15,093 nucleotides of DNA from Pavlovales sp. CCMP2436 (GCA_026770615.1 MU631711.1:113084-128176); one strand, 5' to 3'. Counted from the first letter of the stretch, positions 1-8,758 are shown. Made by a program: numbers and translations. The notes: generated by a model not told the origin, from the letters alone.

Positions 1-691
1 GGGCAAGAATCACACTGTGGGATAATGGCTGTCGGAGTATAGTTGTCTGTGTTATGGCGCTACAGGATTGTCGCGTGCGCAGGCGTGCGGCAGCTCGAGC
101 GCTCGAGATGCAGAGAAGTTCGGTCAGCAGCAAATCAGTCGAGCGGCGTTGATTGTCGTTTTGTTGATCAGACTCAGCGGTGGGGACGGTATCCGGTGTG
201 CTCGGAAAGTTCCCCGGATCCGAGTGTTTTTCAACGCTCTGGTTCAGGTTTCAGAACCATTCGGGGTATAACTAGAAATTTACACACATTACCCGCGCCG
301 AACGAATTTGCCAAATTTGCCAAATTTGCCAAATATTCGGCTCACATTTAAACAATCAACTGTTTTAATTAAACCATTTTAAAAAACGTTTAAAACTGAA
401 TAAATCAATAGAAAGGTTTGTACCGGCACATAGGAACTTAAGGCATCTAGCTAGGCTGTGTGATGCCTTGGCTCGTAGAGGCTAGAGCGCTGCACTTGTC
501 ACATATCACTACACTGGCCAGTTACGTCACTACGTTGGACGCGACCGAGGCCGCGTCACTGGAGCGATGGATCGATCACCAGTCATGCTGGTCATGCTGA
601 CGCACTCTGATGCCACCGCACCATCTGAGTGTCGTAGCTGCTCCGGCCGCACCACCGACCGTACGACCACTCGAGCCCGGCCCAGGAGGCG
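1..691. other. No supported gene; short 9-bp triplet repeat
   Basis: No reading frame here shows recognisable protein character. The open stretch at 43-351 has no domain-like composition and ends in a simple repeat. At 305-331 the 9-mer aatttgcca occurs three times in tandem, followed by an AT-rich stretch to about 420. From about 540 the sequence becomes GC-rich as it approaches the ankyrin gene. The frame of that gene has a TAG at 635-637, so nothing upstream belongs to it unless an intron is present. Confidence 0.4.
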
Positions 692-1264
692 ATGCTCCGC
701 TCGGACTTCCTCCGCACGCGCGAGCTAGCGGTGTTCGCTTGGGAGCGCATGCCTGGCTTCTTGATGGACCTGCCTCGCATGCTCCGCCTCGCCGCGTCCT
801 ATGGCTGCGTGGGCGCCCTTGAGGAGCTGGTCGACAACCGGCAGTGCGTGCTCGCAGCAAGGGTGTGCGAAGCCGCTGCTAGGAAGGGGCAGCTATGCGC
901 GCTGTCGTGGCTTCGCGCGCGCGGTTACCCGTGGGGTCAGAATACCTGCGCAGAGGCTGCTATGTGTGGGCACCTCGAGGTGCTGCAATTCGCGCACGAG
1001 CGCGGCTGCCCGTGGGACGAACACACGTCCTACTGGGCTGCATATGGTGGGCATTTCGATGTGCTGCGTTACGCGCACGAGCACGGCTGCCCGTGGAATA
1101 GCTATATCTGCTGGACTGCTGCGTGTGGAGGGTACCTCGAGGTTCTGCAATACGCGCACGAGTACGGCTGTTCGATGGATGTGGACGAGTGCCTTGAGGC
1201 GGCTGTGGACATCGGTTATGCCGCGATGGTGGAGTACCTGCTCGCTATCCAGCCGGCCGCATGA
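692..1264 (+). CDS. Ankyrin-repeat protein, GCPW type
   Basis: This 190-residue protein is made of ankyrin-type repeats of about 26-27 residues. The clearest run is at residues 93-160, where 'GHLEVLQFAHERGCPWDEHT' is followed by two variants beginning GHFDVLRYAHEHGCPW and GYLEVLQYAHEYGC. Weaker repeats cover residues 31-92 and 161-186. Ankyrin repeats bind other proteins; no enzyme domain is visible, so the partner and role are unknown. Large families with this WxRxxGCPW pattern are known from algae, other protists and giant DNA viruses. The start ATG at 692 is the first in frame after a TAG at 635, but an upstream exon cannot be excluded. The C-terminal stop is a TGA at 1262-1264, after which the same frame stays open to 1555. 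The gene may therefore be truncated by a nonsense change. The GC-rich composition fits a native gene. Confidence 0.75.
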   Translation: MLRSDFLRTRELAVFAWERMPGFLMDLPRMLRLAASYGCVGALEELVDNRQCVLAARVCEAAARKGQLCALSWLRARGYPWGQNTCAEAAMCGHLEVLQFAHERGCPWDEHTSYWAAYGGHFDVLRYAHEHGCPWNSYICWTAACGGYLEVLQYAHEYGCSMDVDECLEAAVDIGYAAMVEYLLAIQPAA

Positions 1265-1555
1265 GCAGCTATCGAGGCGCTGCGCAGGTTGGGTTGTTCA
1301 GCCGCGTTGGACAGGTTGCGTAGCTGCGAACGCTCTCGCTCGCGTAGCACGCGCGTCCGACGCAGCCGTCTTCGCGCTGTCGACCAACCGGTTGCATATT
1401 GTCGCGTCACAGCTCGGCAGCGTGCACAGTCGGCTAGACTCCTGAGACGGATCCTATTCAAACCTATGCAAGGGATGGGTGCGCACTGCTGCCATTGGTC
1501 TCTATTTCGTGCCCCGAAGCTAAGCCTTGGAGGGAATGTCTCAAGAGGCAACTAA
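1265..1555 (+). other. Open in-frame extension after the ankyrin stop
   Basis: The frame of the ankyrin gene continues for about 97 codons with no further stop after the TGA at 1262-1264. The first part reads AAIEALRRLGCSAALDRLRS, which is helical and ankyrin-like in character. The rest is arginine- and serine-rich and less convincing. It could be the original C-terminus cut off by a CGA-to-TGA change, or chance openness in GC-rich DNA. Another frame is also open across 801-1445, so openness alone is weak evidence. Confidence 0.3.
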
Positions 1556-1687
1556 AAAGCCTCGGCCCATCAGAACCTCCTCGATAATTAATGAAGTACT
1601 ACTAATTAAATGCCGAATTGAAATAAATAAAGATTCTTATCCAATCGAAAATTCTCAGGGTGGTACCGATAAGTTCGTGGCCAGAGG

Positions 1688-1969
1688 GGTCGAAATCCAA
1701 ATTAGTGGCCAGTCCGGAAGGGAATTGCGAAAAAATCTGTGAACAATATATGCTCCGGGGCAACTTACGAATCGGAGTTGGTTCATAAAAGTTAGTTGGA
1801 GATTCGTGAATAGGGCGCCGCCCCATTGGGTCGAAATCCGAATTAGTGGCCAGTCCGGGGGGAAATTGCAAACAAGTCCGGTGAAAATCCTTCGGAGTAA
1901 CGCACGAATCGGGTTTGGCTAAAAGAATTTAGATGCAGATTCGTGAGTGGGGCGGCGCCCCATTCACGA
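1688..1969. repeat. Two direct repeats of about 141 bp
   Basis: The start ggtcgaaatcc at 1688 recurs at 1829. Similarity continues through 'attagtggccagtccgg', a 'gattcgtga' block and a 'cgccgcccc' or 'cggcgcccc' block. The copies are clearly related but diverged. No protein-coding character is seen. The units carry short inverted segments that also appear, in the other orientation, in the 287-bp repeats that follow. A non-autonomous element or local satellite is the likely nature. Confidence 0.65.
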
Positions 1970-1981
1970 ATCTGCATCTAA
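1929..1981. repeat. Near-perfect 53-bp palindrome
   Basis: Two 26-bp arms meet at a single central base. The left arm begins ttagatgcagattcgtga and the right arm ends tcacgaatctgcatctaa, with one mismatch in the arms. It lies at the junction between the 141-bp direct repeats and the 287-bp repeats, where sequence seen in one orientation flips to the other. It could form a strong hairpin or cruciform. It may be the paired ends of two inverted copies of one element. Confidence 0.75.
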
Positions 1982-2475
1982 CTTCTCTGTGTCCCATCGA
2001 GAATCATGACATTCTTATCGCTTCCGAGCGCTGAGAATTGAAAATGTTAGTTACCTTTAGCATGTTGTCGACCCCAGATGCACTCGAGATGCACACGAGG
2101 TGGGCTACGACCGTCGAGAAGGGCTCTATTTGACAACAGCTATCGGTACTTAGCACGCAGGGGCGAAAAATGTCTACTACTTCGTCCCGACTACAACTTT
2201 TCCCCCTGCCCAGTGCGGAATCGCGCCACTAATTCGGATTTTGACCCCATTCACGAATCTGCAACTAACTTTTGTGTACTACTTCGGTAAGCATGACTTT
2301 CTATTCGCTTCCGAACGCTGAGTATCGGAAATGTTAGATACCTTTAGTATGTTGTCGATCCTAGCGGCACCTAAGAGGCACACGAGGTGGGTTCCGACCG
2401 TCGAGGAGGGCTTTATTCGACATCAGCTATCGACACTTAGCGCGCATGGGTGTCCAATGTCTATTTCTACGGCCA
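1961..2475. repeat. Tandem repeat, period 287 bp, second copy partial
   Basis: The first unit runs 1961-2247 and the second from 2248 to about 2475. Both begin cattcacgaatctgca and share tgac at 2007 and 2294, 'cgcttccga.cgctgag', 'gttgtcgat/acc' and 'cacacgaggtggg'. Identity is moderate, so the duplication is old. The second unit stops just before the copia 5' LTR at 2482. A matching remainder was not seen beyond the 3' LTR. The segment 2225-2276 is the reverse complement of much of 1784-1850. Confidence 0.65.
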
Positions 2476-2481
2476 GGCCAC

Positions 2482-2578
2482 TGTCAAGATAATCTGACAC
2501 TGGTCAGATTTACCTGACTCGATCCTCCCAGACTCTCAGTCCGGGACATTCGCAGTCCGGCTAAGATATCAAGGAACA
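2482..2578 (+). repeat. Copia 5' LTR
   Basis: These 97 bp begin tgtcaagataatctgacac and end atatcaaggaaca. They match 12747-12843 with about six substitutions by eye (near 94% identity). The repeat begins TG and ends CA, as LTRs do. Similarity stops immediately afterwards, which supports the boundary. An LTR this short is unusual for copia. Confidence 0.8.
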
Positions 2579-2838
2579 TGTCTTCACTTACCAGGAAGAT
2601 AAGTTTCTGTGATTAAAATTGAGTCGTTTCATTAGAAATCAATCTATTCTTGGATCATTCTAGCTCCCGTCGACAGCCCTCGACGGCGCTTCACTCCGAA
2701 CCCATGCGCCACCGCAGGAGTACCTCAACACAAACGTTTGAGATTGTACGTATCTCCGGAACCTCGCGATCATCAAATCCCACGGTTCGATCGCCGCGTC
2801 TCGCCACCGCCTCGCCAACAAGAGCACGCGTTCTCATC
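2579..2838 (+). other. Copia 5' untranslated leader
   Basis: The stretch between the 5' LTR and the likely Gag start at 2839 should contain the primer binding site and packaging signals. No TGG-starting match to a tRNA 3' end is seen next to the LTR. A fragment of an initiator tRNA may be used, as in some copia elements, or the site may be mutated. The frame is open from 2650, but there is no Gag-like sequence before the ATG. Confidence 0.4.
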
Positions 2839-3710
2839 ATGCTCAATCTCAGCCAGCCCAAGGCTGACGCGCGCGCCAAGGGCGCGACGCTCAAAAACCC
2901 CACCGACATCATAGAAAAGGAGACCCTGGTCAAGGTCCTCTACCCGGCGTCGCAGCGCTACATTGCGCTCTCCCGCTCCATGAAGGGGCTCTCTTCAGAC
3001 ATCGTCGAGATCCCAGCGGCTGGAGAATTCTATTCCTTTCGGCTTTAGACGCCCCCCAAGTTCATCGAATACATACGGCTCCACCCCGGCGTGCTCTCAG
3101 TCAACACGGCCGTCATCACCGCAGCCGACCGCGCAGACGACGACATCGTCAACGCGCACTTGGAGACCGTCTAAGCCAATTCCACCGAGATCTACGGGCA
3201 AGCGTTGAGCGACAAGATCGATGACTCGATACTGAACTTGATCAAGTGCCAGATCTCCGCCCACAACCCGGACGAGATCACCTCCAGCTACCTCTCTGCC
3301 TTGCAGATCCTCAACTCCATCGAGCTCGTCAACGCCAACAAGAGTGTCGAGGCCCACGTCGGCGACCTCTACAAGTTTGCGACTGTAGTCGTCAGCACGC
3401 ATGACTCAGCGTCATCGACCTCTGCTCTGGTGCTTAGATCCTCTCCACCGTCCATCACCTCAAGCAGCTCTACGAGCCACTCCTCGAGTTGGACCCAGCG
3501 GCGTTCGAGCAGATCATCCAGCTCAGCTCGATCACGTCGACGCCCTCGCTGCACTTCCTGCTCGCCCAGATTAATCAGCTCACCCTCGACGCGTTCTCGA
3601 GGCCTGATCCGCGCGCGCGCTTCACGGATGAGCTGAGCAAGTTCATCGCCCCGCAGCGCGCAGCCCGCGCGCCGCCCGCTCACCCGCCCAGCCGCAACGC
3701 ACTGGTCTAG
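2839..3710 (+). pseudogene. gag: Copia Gag, capsid part, broken
   Basis: The ATG at 2839 opens a Gag-like protein starting MLNLSQPKADARAK. It continues through helical segments such as LSDKIDDSILNLIKCQIS and, after a frameshift near 3405-3435, FEQIIQLSSITSTPSLHFLL. Gag forms the retrotransposon particle around the RNA. In-frame stops are TAG at 3046, TAA at 3172, TAG at 3435 and TAG at 3708. The pattern resembles the UBN2/Retrotran_gag helical domain of copia elements (expected from position, not a clear motif). The downstream zinc knuckle and the gene order make the call firm. Confidence 0.7.
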
Positions 3711-4508
3711 ATGCAGGCGCTGGCGGCCAAGCCAGAGCTTGGAGGCGCCAAGAACTACAAGCAGATCCCCCGCAACAAGCTTTACAAGGGTGCCGCCCGT
3801 CCTCAGCTCTCATGCGAGCACTGCAAGAAGACCGGCCACACATTCGCGGACTGCTGGCAACTGAACAGCTTCCCGCCCAAGAACGAGCAGCCGATCACGG
3901 TCAACTCTCGGCAGGCCGCCGCCAAGCGCGCGGCCAACTACGCGATCCAGACGCGCGAGCCGCACGAGCACTCCGGTATGGCCAAGCTCACGGCTCAGTT
4001 CAACGAGGACCTACGCGCTCACGGCGCGTCGCTCGAGAACAACTTACTGCGCCGCCGCTCTCTCGAGACCGACGCGCACCTGCCGCCCGAGATCAACGAA
4101 CACCTGACGCTCGAGATCTACGACCGCATGCTGCTCGAGATCAACGAGCACCTGACGCTCGAGATTTACGACCGCATGCCGCCCGAGATCAACGAGCACC
4201 TGCCGCTCGAGATCAACGAGCACTCGCCGCTCAAGGCCACCGCGCACATCTCGTCGACCGAGACCATCGCGCACATGCCGCTCAAGACCACCGCGCACAT
4301 GCCACTCGAGGCCAATGCGCACCTTTCGCCGCCCGAGGCCATTGCGCACACGCCGCTCCTGGCCAACATGCTCACGCACTCGATGCCGCTCTCGCCCAAC
4401 ACGCTCACACAGTGCCTCGCCGAGGACTGCAGCAAGCAGGCGACGCGGTGCATCCTCGGGCTAGGAGATGGGCCATACTGCGAGGACAATAACTGCCACT
4501 TCAAGTAG
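3711..4508 (+). pseudogene. gag: Copia Gag nucleocapsid with CCHC knuckle and repeat
   Basis: This 265-codon open stretch continues the Gag frame after the TAG at 3708. It contains a textbook CCHC zinc knuckle, CEHCKKTGHTFADC (C-x2-C-x4-H-x4-C), at 3813-3854, which binds RNA in the particle. About 75 residues later comes a repeat of eight-residue units such as HLPPEINE and HLTLEIYD. The stretch ends with a first cysteine cluster, CLAEDCSKQATRC and YCEDNNC, from about 4413. The TAG at 4506 interrupts this cluster's domain, and the frame continues directly into more cysteine-rich sequence, so it is not a natural end. The other frame open across 3812-4492 is a shadow. Confidence 0.75.
4077..4380 (+). 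repeat. 24-bp coding tandem repeat within Gag
   Basis: About a dozen degenerate units of eight (some nine) codons follow each other: HLPPEINE, HLTLEIYD, RMLLEINE, HLTLEIYD, RMPPEINE, HLPLEINE, then HxPLxxxA forms. At the 5' end the units alternate in pairs, giving a 48-bp higher-order period. The repeats keep the reading frame. They may form a flexible or amphipathic linker. Confidence 0.75.
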
Positions 4509-5405
4509 TACCTCGTCATCCAGAAGAACCTCTACTCGGGCATTGCGTCGATGACCAATCCGACCGCCAAGCTGGATTACGAGACGTACGCCGTCACACA
4601 GCGCGACGCCAATGGCGAGCCGACCTCGTACAACTTCAACAACGACCCGCTTGACGATGACATCACCAATCGCCTGCGCGTCTCCGGCATCCTGTCTGGG
4701 CAGATTATGGACGACTCCGAGATCTACCCGACCAAGTGCTGCGCGCCGAGCTGCATCGCTCACACATCCGTCGGCGTCTACCAGCGCTTGACCGGCCTGT
4801 GCAATTACACGTGCACCTTCGAGGACTGCCGTGACCAGGCCAAGGACATGTCCACCTGCAAGCTCACCGCGCGCTTCGCCACCGCCAAGCTCATCTCAAT
4901 CCAAGACGGAGAGCCGCCCGAGCTTTGACACGGTGAAAAGGACAACTTCGTCTGCAAGGACTGCAGCACAGTAGCTTACGAGTGCTGGAAGTGTTTGCTG
5001 GTCGGCAACGAACGCCTGCGCTGCAACAACTGCACCCTCGGCTACTTCTGCGAGCAGTGCCACACGCAATGAACCTACTACACTGGACCCTGACCTACGC
5101 CGCTGCCGGAGCTGCAAAGCAAGCCGCAGCCGCACCCAATCACATCGGCGCCACCGCCGACTCACGAGCCGCCGCCTGAGGAGGACATGTACTCCTCAAT
5201 GCTCAAGCCGCCGCGACCGCCTCCGCCTCAACACAACTCTACGACATCGCCGATATTGCAGAACAATCTGACGACGCCGCTGCCTGCACCAACAACATCT
5301 CCTCCACCATCGCCGATCACATCGCCGCAGCACTTTGCACTCGCCAGCTCGCAGCTGCCGATGCAGCCGCATTCGATCGACTCTCTGCTCCTACAGATTA
5401 TAAAG
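4509..5405 (+). pseudogene. Copia cysteine-rich and proline-rich spacer domain
   Basis: Between the Gag knuckle and the protease the same frame encodes a region not found in ordinary copia elements. Cysteine pairs occur at 4737-4855 (CCAPSC, CNYTCTFEDC and a later C). They recur at 4953-5063 with the spacing C-x2-C-x6-C-x2-C-x9-C-x2-C-x5-C-x2-C, ending CEQCH. Four CxxC pairs at such spacing suggest a domain binding two zinc ions. A proline-rich stretch follows (PPRPPPPQHN and TTSPPPSPITSP). Stops in frame are TAG at 4506, then TGA at 4926, 5070 and 5091. No known family was recognised with certainty; a second nucleic-acid or protein-binding module is possible. The frame is lost at 5405, where an intron-like stretch begins. 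Confidence 0.6.
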
Positions 5406-5460
5406 GTAAGTTCTAACACAAAACTGTTAATTAACTTCCCTATAATCCCTATCCCAAGAG
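5406..5460 (+). other. Candidate 55-bp spliceosomal intron
   Basis: The stretch begins gtaagt, a consensus 5' splice site after AAG. It is much richer in A and T than its surroundings. It contains taac-type branch sequences (ttctaac and ttaattaac) and ends in a pyrimidine-rich run followed by caagag. Removing 5406-5460 joins the upstream frame directly to the proline-rich frame of the protease segment, because 55 is one more than a multiple of three. An AG at 5458 could compete as acceptor but would not restore the frame. Confidence 0.4.
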
Positions 5461-6114
5461 TCCACGTCGGCGCCTCCTCTGCCAAAAGAATCAGCCCAGA
5501 CGCCGCCTCTGTAGCCAATCTCCACGTCGGCGCCTCCTCCGCCAAAGGAATCTTCCCTGACTCCGCCTCTTTTGCCGATTCCCATGACGACGCTGCCTCT
5601 GCCGCAGCAACCCAAGGGCAACCTGCCCACTGTGTTGCTCAGACCTTCATGGCTGACCGGCCAAGCGCGCTTGCCGAACTTCACCTGCAAGCCTGCTCAG
5701 CACCTTCTCGCGGCCTACAGCGTGTCCGATGACAAGAAGGACAAGCACTCCTCGGCGCCCATCAAGACGCACGACAAGTTTGTCTTCGACACCACTCTCA
5801 ACTCGGGCTGCTCCGTCAGCATGCTTGTCGACGAGAGCTGGGGACTCATCATAGACCCACAGCCGACCAAAGTCAGCATCTCAGTGGCCAACCGCGCAGC
5901 TATGCAAGCTGTGCACAGCGGCCTCATCTCCGCCACGTCGTTCACAGACGACGTCGGCGGATACCTACGAGTTGACTTCATCAACGCGCTCTCCGTGAAC
6001 GGCCTGGACACACCGCTCATCTCTGTCCGCTCGCTGGCAGCTCAAGGCTGCTCAAACATCTCCGACGTCAACGGTTACTTTCTGAAGTCCATCACGTCGA
6101 CTCGGCGCACATAG
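5461..6114 (+). pseudogene. pol: Copia aspartic protease, inactive
   Basis: This frame opens with proline-rich sequence (STSAPPLPKES and STSAPPPPKES, two related copies) and leads into a retroviral-type aspartic protease. The active-site region reads FDTTLNSGCSVSML where copia proteases have LDSGAS-x-HM. The catalytic Asp is Asn, codon AAC at 5800-5802, which would abolish activity. Downstream VSISVANRAAMQAVHSGLIS matches the following beta hairpin of the family. A TAG at 5512 and a TAG at 6112 lie in frame, and the frame shifts again before the integrase. The protease would normally cut the Gag-Pol precursor inside the particle. Confidence 0.7.
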
Positions 6115-6146
6115 ATCAAGTTCGGCATCGATCACCCATCAAGTGT

Positions 6147-7504
6147 TTGGTCAACATGCCGCTCGACTACACGCCGACCATTCACAAGGCGCTCTCTGCT
6201 AACCTCTCGCAGGGGACGTCCGACCTCTGGCAGGCCCGCTTCAACCACGCAAGCCGCCACGCCGTCCGCCGCGCGATCGCTCAGCACCCTGACATCGCCG
6301 GCGCTGAGGCCAAGCCCGAGATCTTCTCTGAGTCCGACGTTGCGCGGATGAAGGCCCTGCTCTTCAACGGCACGCGCACTCTTTCGACTCGACCGTTCGA
6401 GATCATCCACAGCGACGTGCTTGGGCCGATCAATGGCCTCCCTCCTCACGTCGCGCGCTTTGCCATCGTCTTCTAGGACGACTTCACGGCATACACCAGC
6501 ATCTACATGATGCACGTCAAGTCCGAGGCACCTGCAAAGCTGCACCTCTACCTCGACGAGATGGGAGCCAACTCCCTCCAGCACCGACTCGCAGGCGCAA
6601 GGCCGCACCTCGACGGTGCGTCGGAGCTCGCTTCCTAGGCCTGAACGGCCGCCTTGCGCAAGTACGACATGCTCATCAACGAGGTGTCGGTCCCGTACAA
6701 CCCGCAGACCAATGGCGTCGCAGAGCGCACCTTTGGCACCATCATCCCCGACGTGCGCGCAATGCTCAACGCGTCCGGCATGTCGCCTCGCTGGTGGGGG
6801 TGGGCTATCAAGTCCGCTGCGTGGACGCGCAACCAGCTCACCTCTCCAGGTGACAAGCTCTCGCCTTACGAGAAGCTCTTTGGCAAGGCGCTCGACCTGT
6901 CCAAGCTCCACATATGGGGGTGCCTTGCGGCATATCTACGGAAAGATCCGCGCGACGCTACCGGCAAGTTCGGACCACGCGCGCTGCATGGCAACTTAGT
7001 CGGGTATGGCTCCTCGGGCATCTTCGAGAACGTCTAGCTGCGCCACGCCCTCGTATACGTTCTAGTCACAGCCGACAACGTCATCACGGTCTCTCGGCAT
7101 GTGCTCTTCGACTTCAACGAGTCCACCATCGTCGACAACACTTCAGGGAGCGTGCACTTCAGCGGCTCCAACCCGATCACCAACACCTCCAGCTTCCCCG
7201 ACGACGACCAGATCGCCGCCGACAGAGCAGCCTATGGGAGTGAAGGCGAGGACGTCAACGACAACCCGCCGCTGCTCAACCAAGACTCGGACTCAGACGA
7301 CGATGACGCGCCGCCGCCGCTGCGCACCGCCACGCCGACTTTATCCTCCGAGCCATCCTCAGAGCCTTTCTCTGAGCAATCCTCTTCGCTGATCGTTCGC
7401 CCGACCGGCGACCTCTGCGTCGGGCTGCGACAGCAGCCACGACACATATACACGACCAACGTGGTCCTACTCGCCGCCGACGTGCCGACGCATAAGAACT
7501 TCAA
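6147..7504 (+). pseudogene. pol: Copia integrase and acidic linker, broken
   Basis: The pre-integrase motif LWQARFNHAS opens this segment. The integrase core keeps all three acidic residues in one frame: Asp in HSDVLGPI (6414-6416), Asp in HLDGASEL (6612-6614) and Glu in NGVAERTF (6723-6725). FxDDFTAYTSIY lies between the first two. The CxxC half of the N-terminal zinc site is missing (VARMKALLFNGT in its place). The C-terminal part includes LSPYEKLFGKALDLSKLHIWGC and VSRHVLFDFNES. It then becomes an acidic, proline- and serine-rich linker (7230-7400). In-frame stops are TAG at 6474, TAG at 6636, TGA at 6642 and TAG at 7035. Integrase joins the cDNA to host DNA. The frame shifts at about 7505-7540. 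Confidence 0.85.
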
Positions 7505-8563
7505 GGACGCAATGCCGGCGACTACAACAATGATTGAGCCACTGCCATCATCTCCGAGCTCGAGTTCCACCGTGTTCTCCACACATGGGACGAGGTCTCC
7601 ATCCGCGAGCGAGCGCCGATCATCCCGACCAAGTTCGTCTTCAAGGTCAAGCCTCAAGCCGACGAGACGGTTGACAAGTACAAGGCGCGCATCGTCGCGC
7701 AAGGATTTCGGCAAATCCCAGGTCTCCACTACGACGAGACCTACTCCCCGACGCTGCGCTACGACTCGTTGCGTTTACTCCTCGCTCACGCCGCCTTTAT
7801 GCACAAGCCTGACGACTCTCGCTGGCAAGTCTACAGCGCAGCGCAGATGTGTCATCAGCATACCTCAATCAACGCGGAGGTTCCCGACTCGGAACAACTC
7901 CACCTCGGACTCCCGCCGCTTTACCAGGCCAAGGTCATCGCGCCGCCCGGCTTCAAGGTCGCGCTCCGCTGCCGCCGCGCCATCAACGGTCTCAAGCAGA
8001 GTGGCCGACTCTGGTGGAAGACCAATCTCGACATCATGGAACGCATTAAGTTCCACCGTATCGACGCCTCCAGGTCTATCTACCGCCGCATCCTTGAGGA
8101 CGGCTCCATCGACCTTGCGGGCTTGTTCGTGGACGACTTCCTTCTACTCTCGAGCTCTCCAAGCTCAACGGCCTGCGCAGAGATCGTCGACGAGCTCAAG
8201 GGGTTCAATGACATCCGCTTCCTCGGCCCCATCAAAACCTTCCTCGGCGTCAACGTCGAGCAGGATGAGAAGAGCATCACAATGTCGATGCCTCTTTACA
8301 TCGCGACCTGTCTCGAGCGCTTTCACCTCTTGGGCATCTTCACGAAGAAGTCCCTCATGATGATCGACCTCGACAAGCACGACGGCTCGGACAAGCCCGA
8401 GCTACTCGATCGCGAAGGCAGCTCCAACTTCCGCTCCATGGTCAGGGCGCTGCTCTTCATCTCCAACACCTGTCGGCCGGACGTCGCTTTCGCATCTAGC
8501 TTCCTCGCGCGCCCGATGGCATCTCCGACCAGCTCTGCGCTAGACGCCGCCAAGCGCGTCTAG
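7505..8563 (+). pseudogene. pol: Copia reverse transcriptase (RVT_2), broken
   Basis: The copia RT signature is strong: IPTKFVFKVKPQADETVDKY, then YKARIVAQGFRQIPGLHYDE, TYSPTLRYDS and INGLKQSGRLWW. The active-site box reads LFVDDFLLL, with both Asp codons at 8132-8137. The other catalytic Asp, in DVSSAYL at 7846-7848, is out of frame with its surroundings. Two small tandem duplications, gcgca (7836-7845) and tcaa (7865-7872), add nine bases together and restore the frame afterwards. A TGA at 7535 and a TAG at 8561 are in frame. The enzyme would copy the element's RNA to DNA inside particles. The rest of the domain (NTCRPDVAFASSFLARPM) is well kept. Confidence 0.9.
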
Positions 8564-8758
8564 CTCTACCTCGCTGCCTCGACAAACCAAGGTCTCCTCT
8601 ACCGCAGCTCCAAGGCGTGCAAGGAGGAGACGCTGCCGCACCTAGTGGCCTACGTCGACTCTGACTGGGCAGCCGACTTCGAGCGCCGCCGCTCGACAAC
8701 TGGGTATGTCTTCTTCTTTGCAGGCGCGCCTGTCAGCTGGCGCTCCTCTCGGCAGTGT
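8564..8758 (+). pseudogene. pol: Copia RNase H, first part
   Basis: Directly after the TAG at 8561 the frame continues as LYLAASTNQGLLY, then VAYVDSDWAADFERRRSTTG and APVSWRSSRQC. This is the start of the copia RNase H, with the first catalytic Asp in VDSDWA. The domain stops at the Cys codon 8756-8758, where the antisense LINE begins. The missing part resumes at 12305. Joining the two flanks gives RQC followed by ITTISSTEAEY, as expected for the family. Confidence 0.85.

Noticed and set aside
43..351. Small plus-strand frames at the left edge
   Set aside because: They show no recognisable domain and one runs into a 9-bp simple repeat.
692..1264. Integrated giant-virus origin suggested by ankyrin repeats
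   Set aside because: The repeat type is equally common in protist genomes and no viral hallmark gene is present.
801..1445. Long plus-strand open frame overlapping the ankyrin gene
   Set aside because: The sequence is an arginine- and serine-rich shadow of the ankyrin frame with no domain.
3812..4492. 226-codon frame inside Gag
   Set aside because: It is the shifted reading of the knuckle and 24-bp repeat region; the real frame has the CCHC motif.
6132..6911. 259-codon minus-strand frame
   Set aside because: It lies antisense to the integrase core, which has all three catalytic residues; GC-rich codons leave the reverse strand open.
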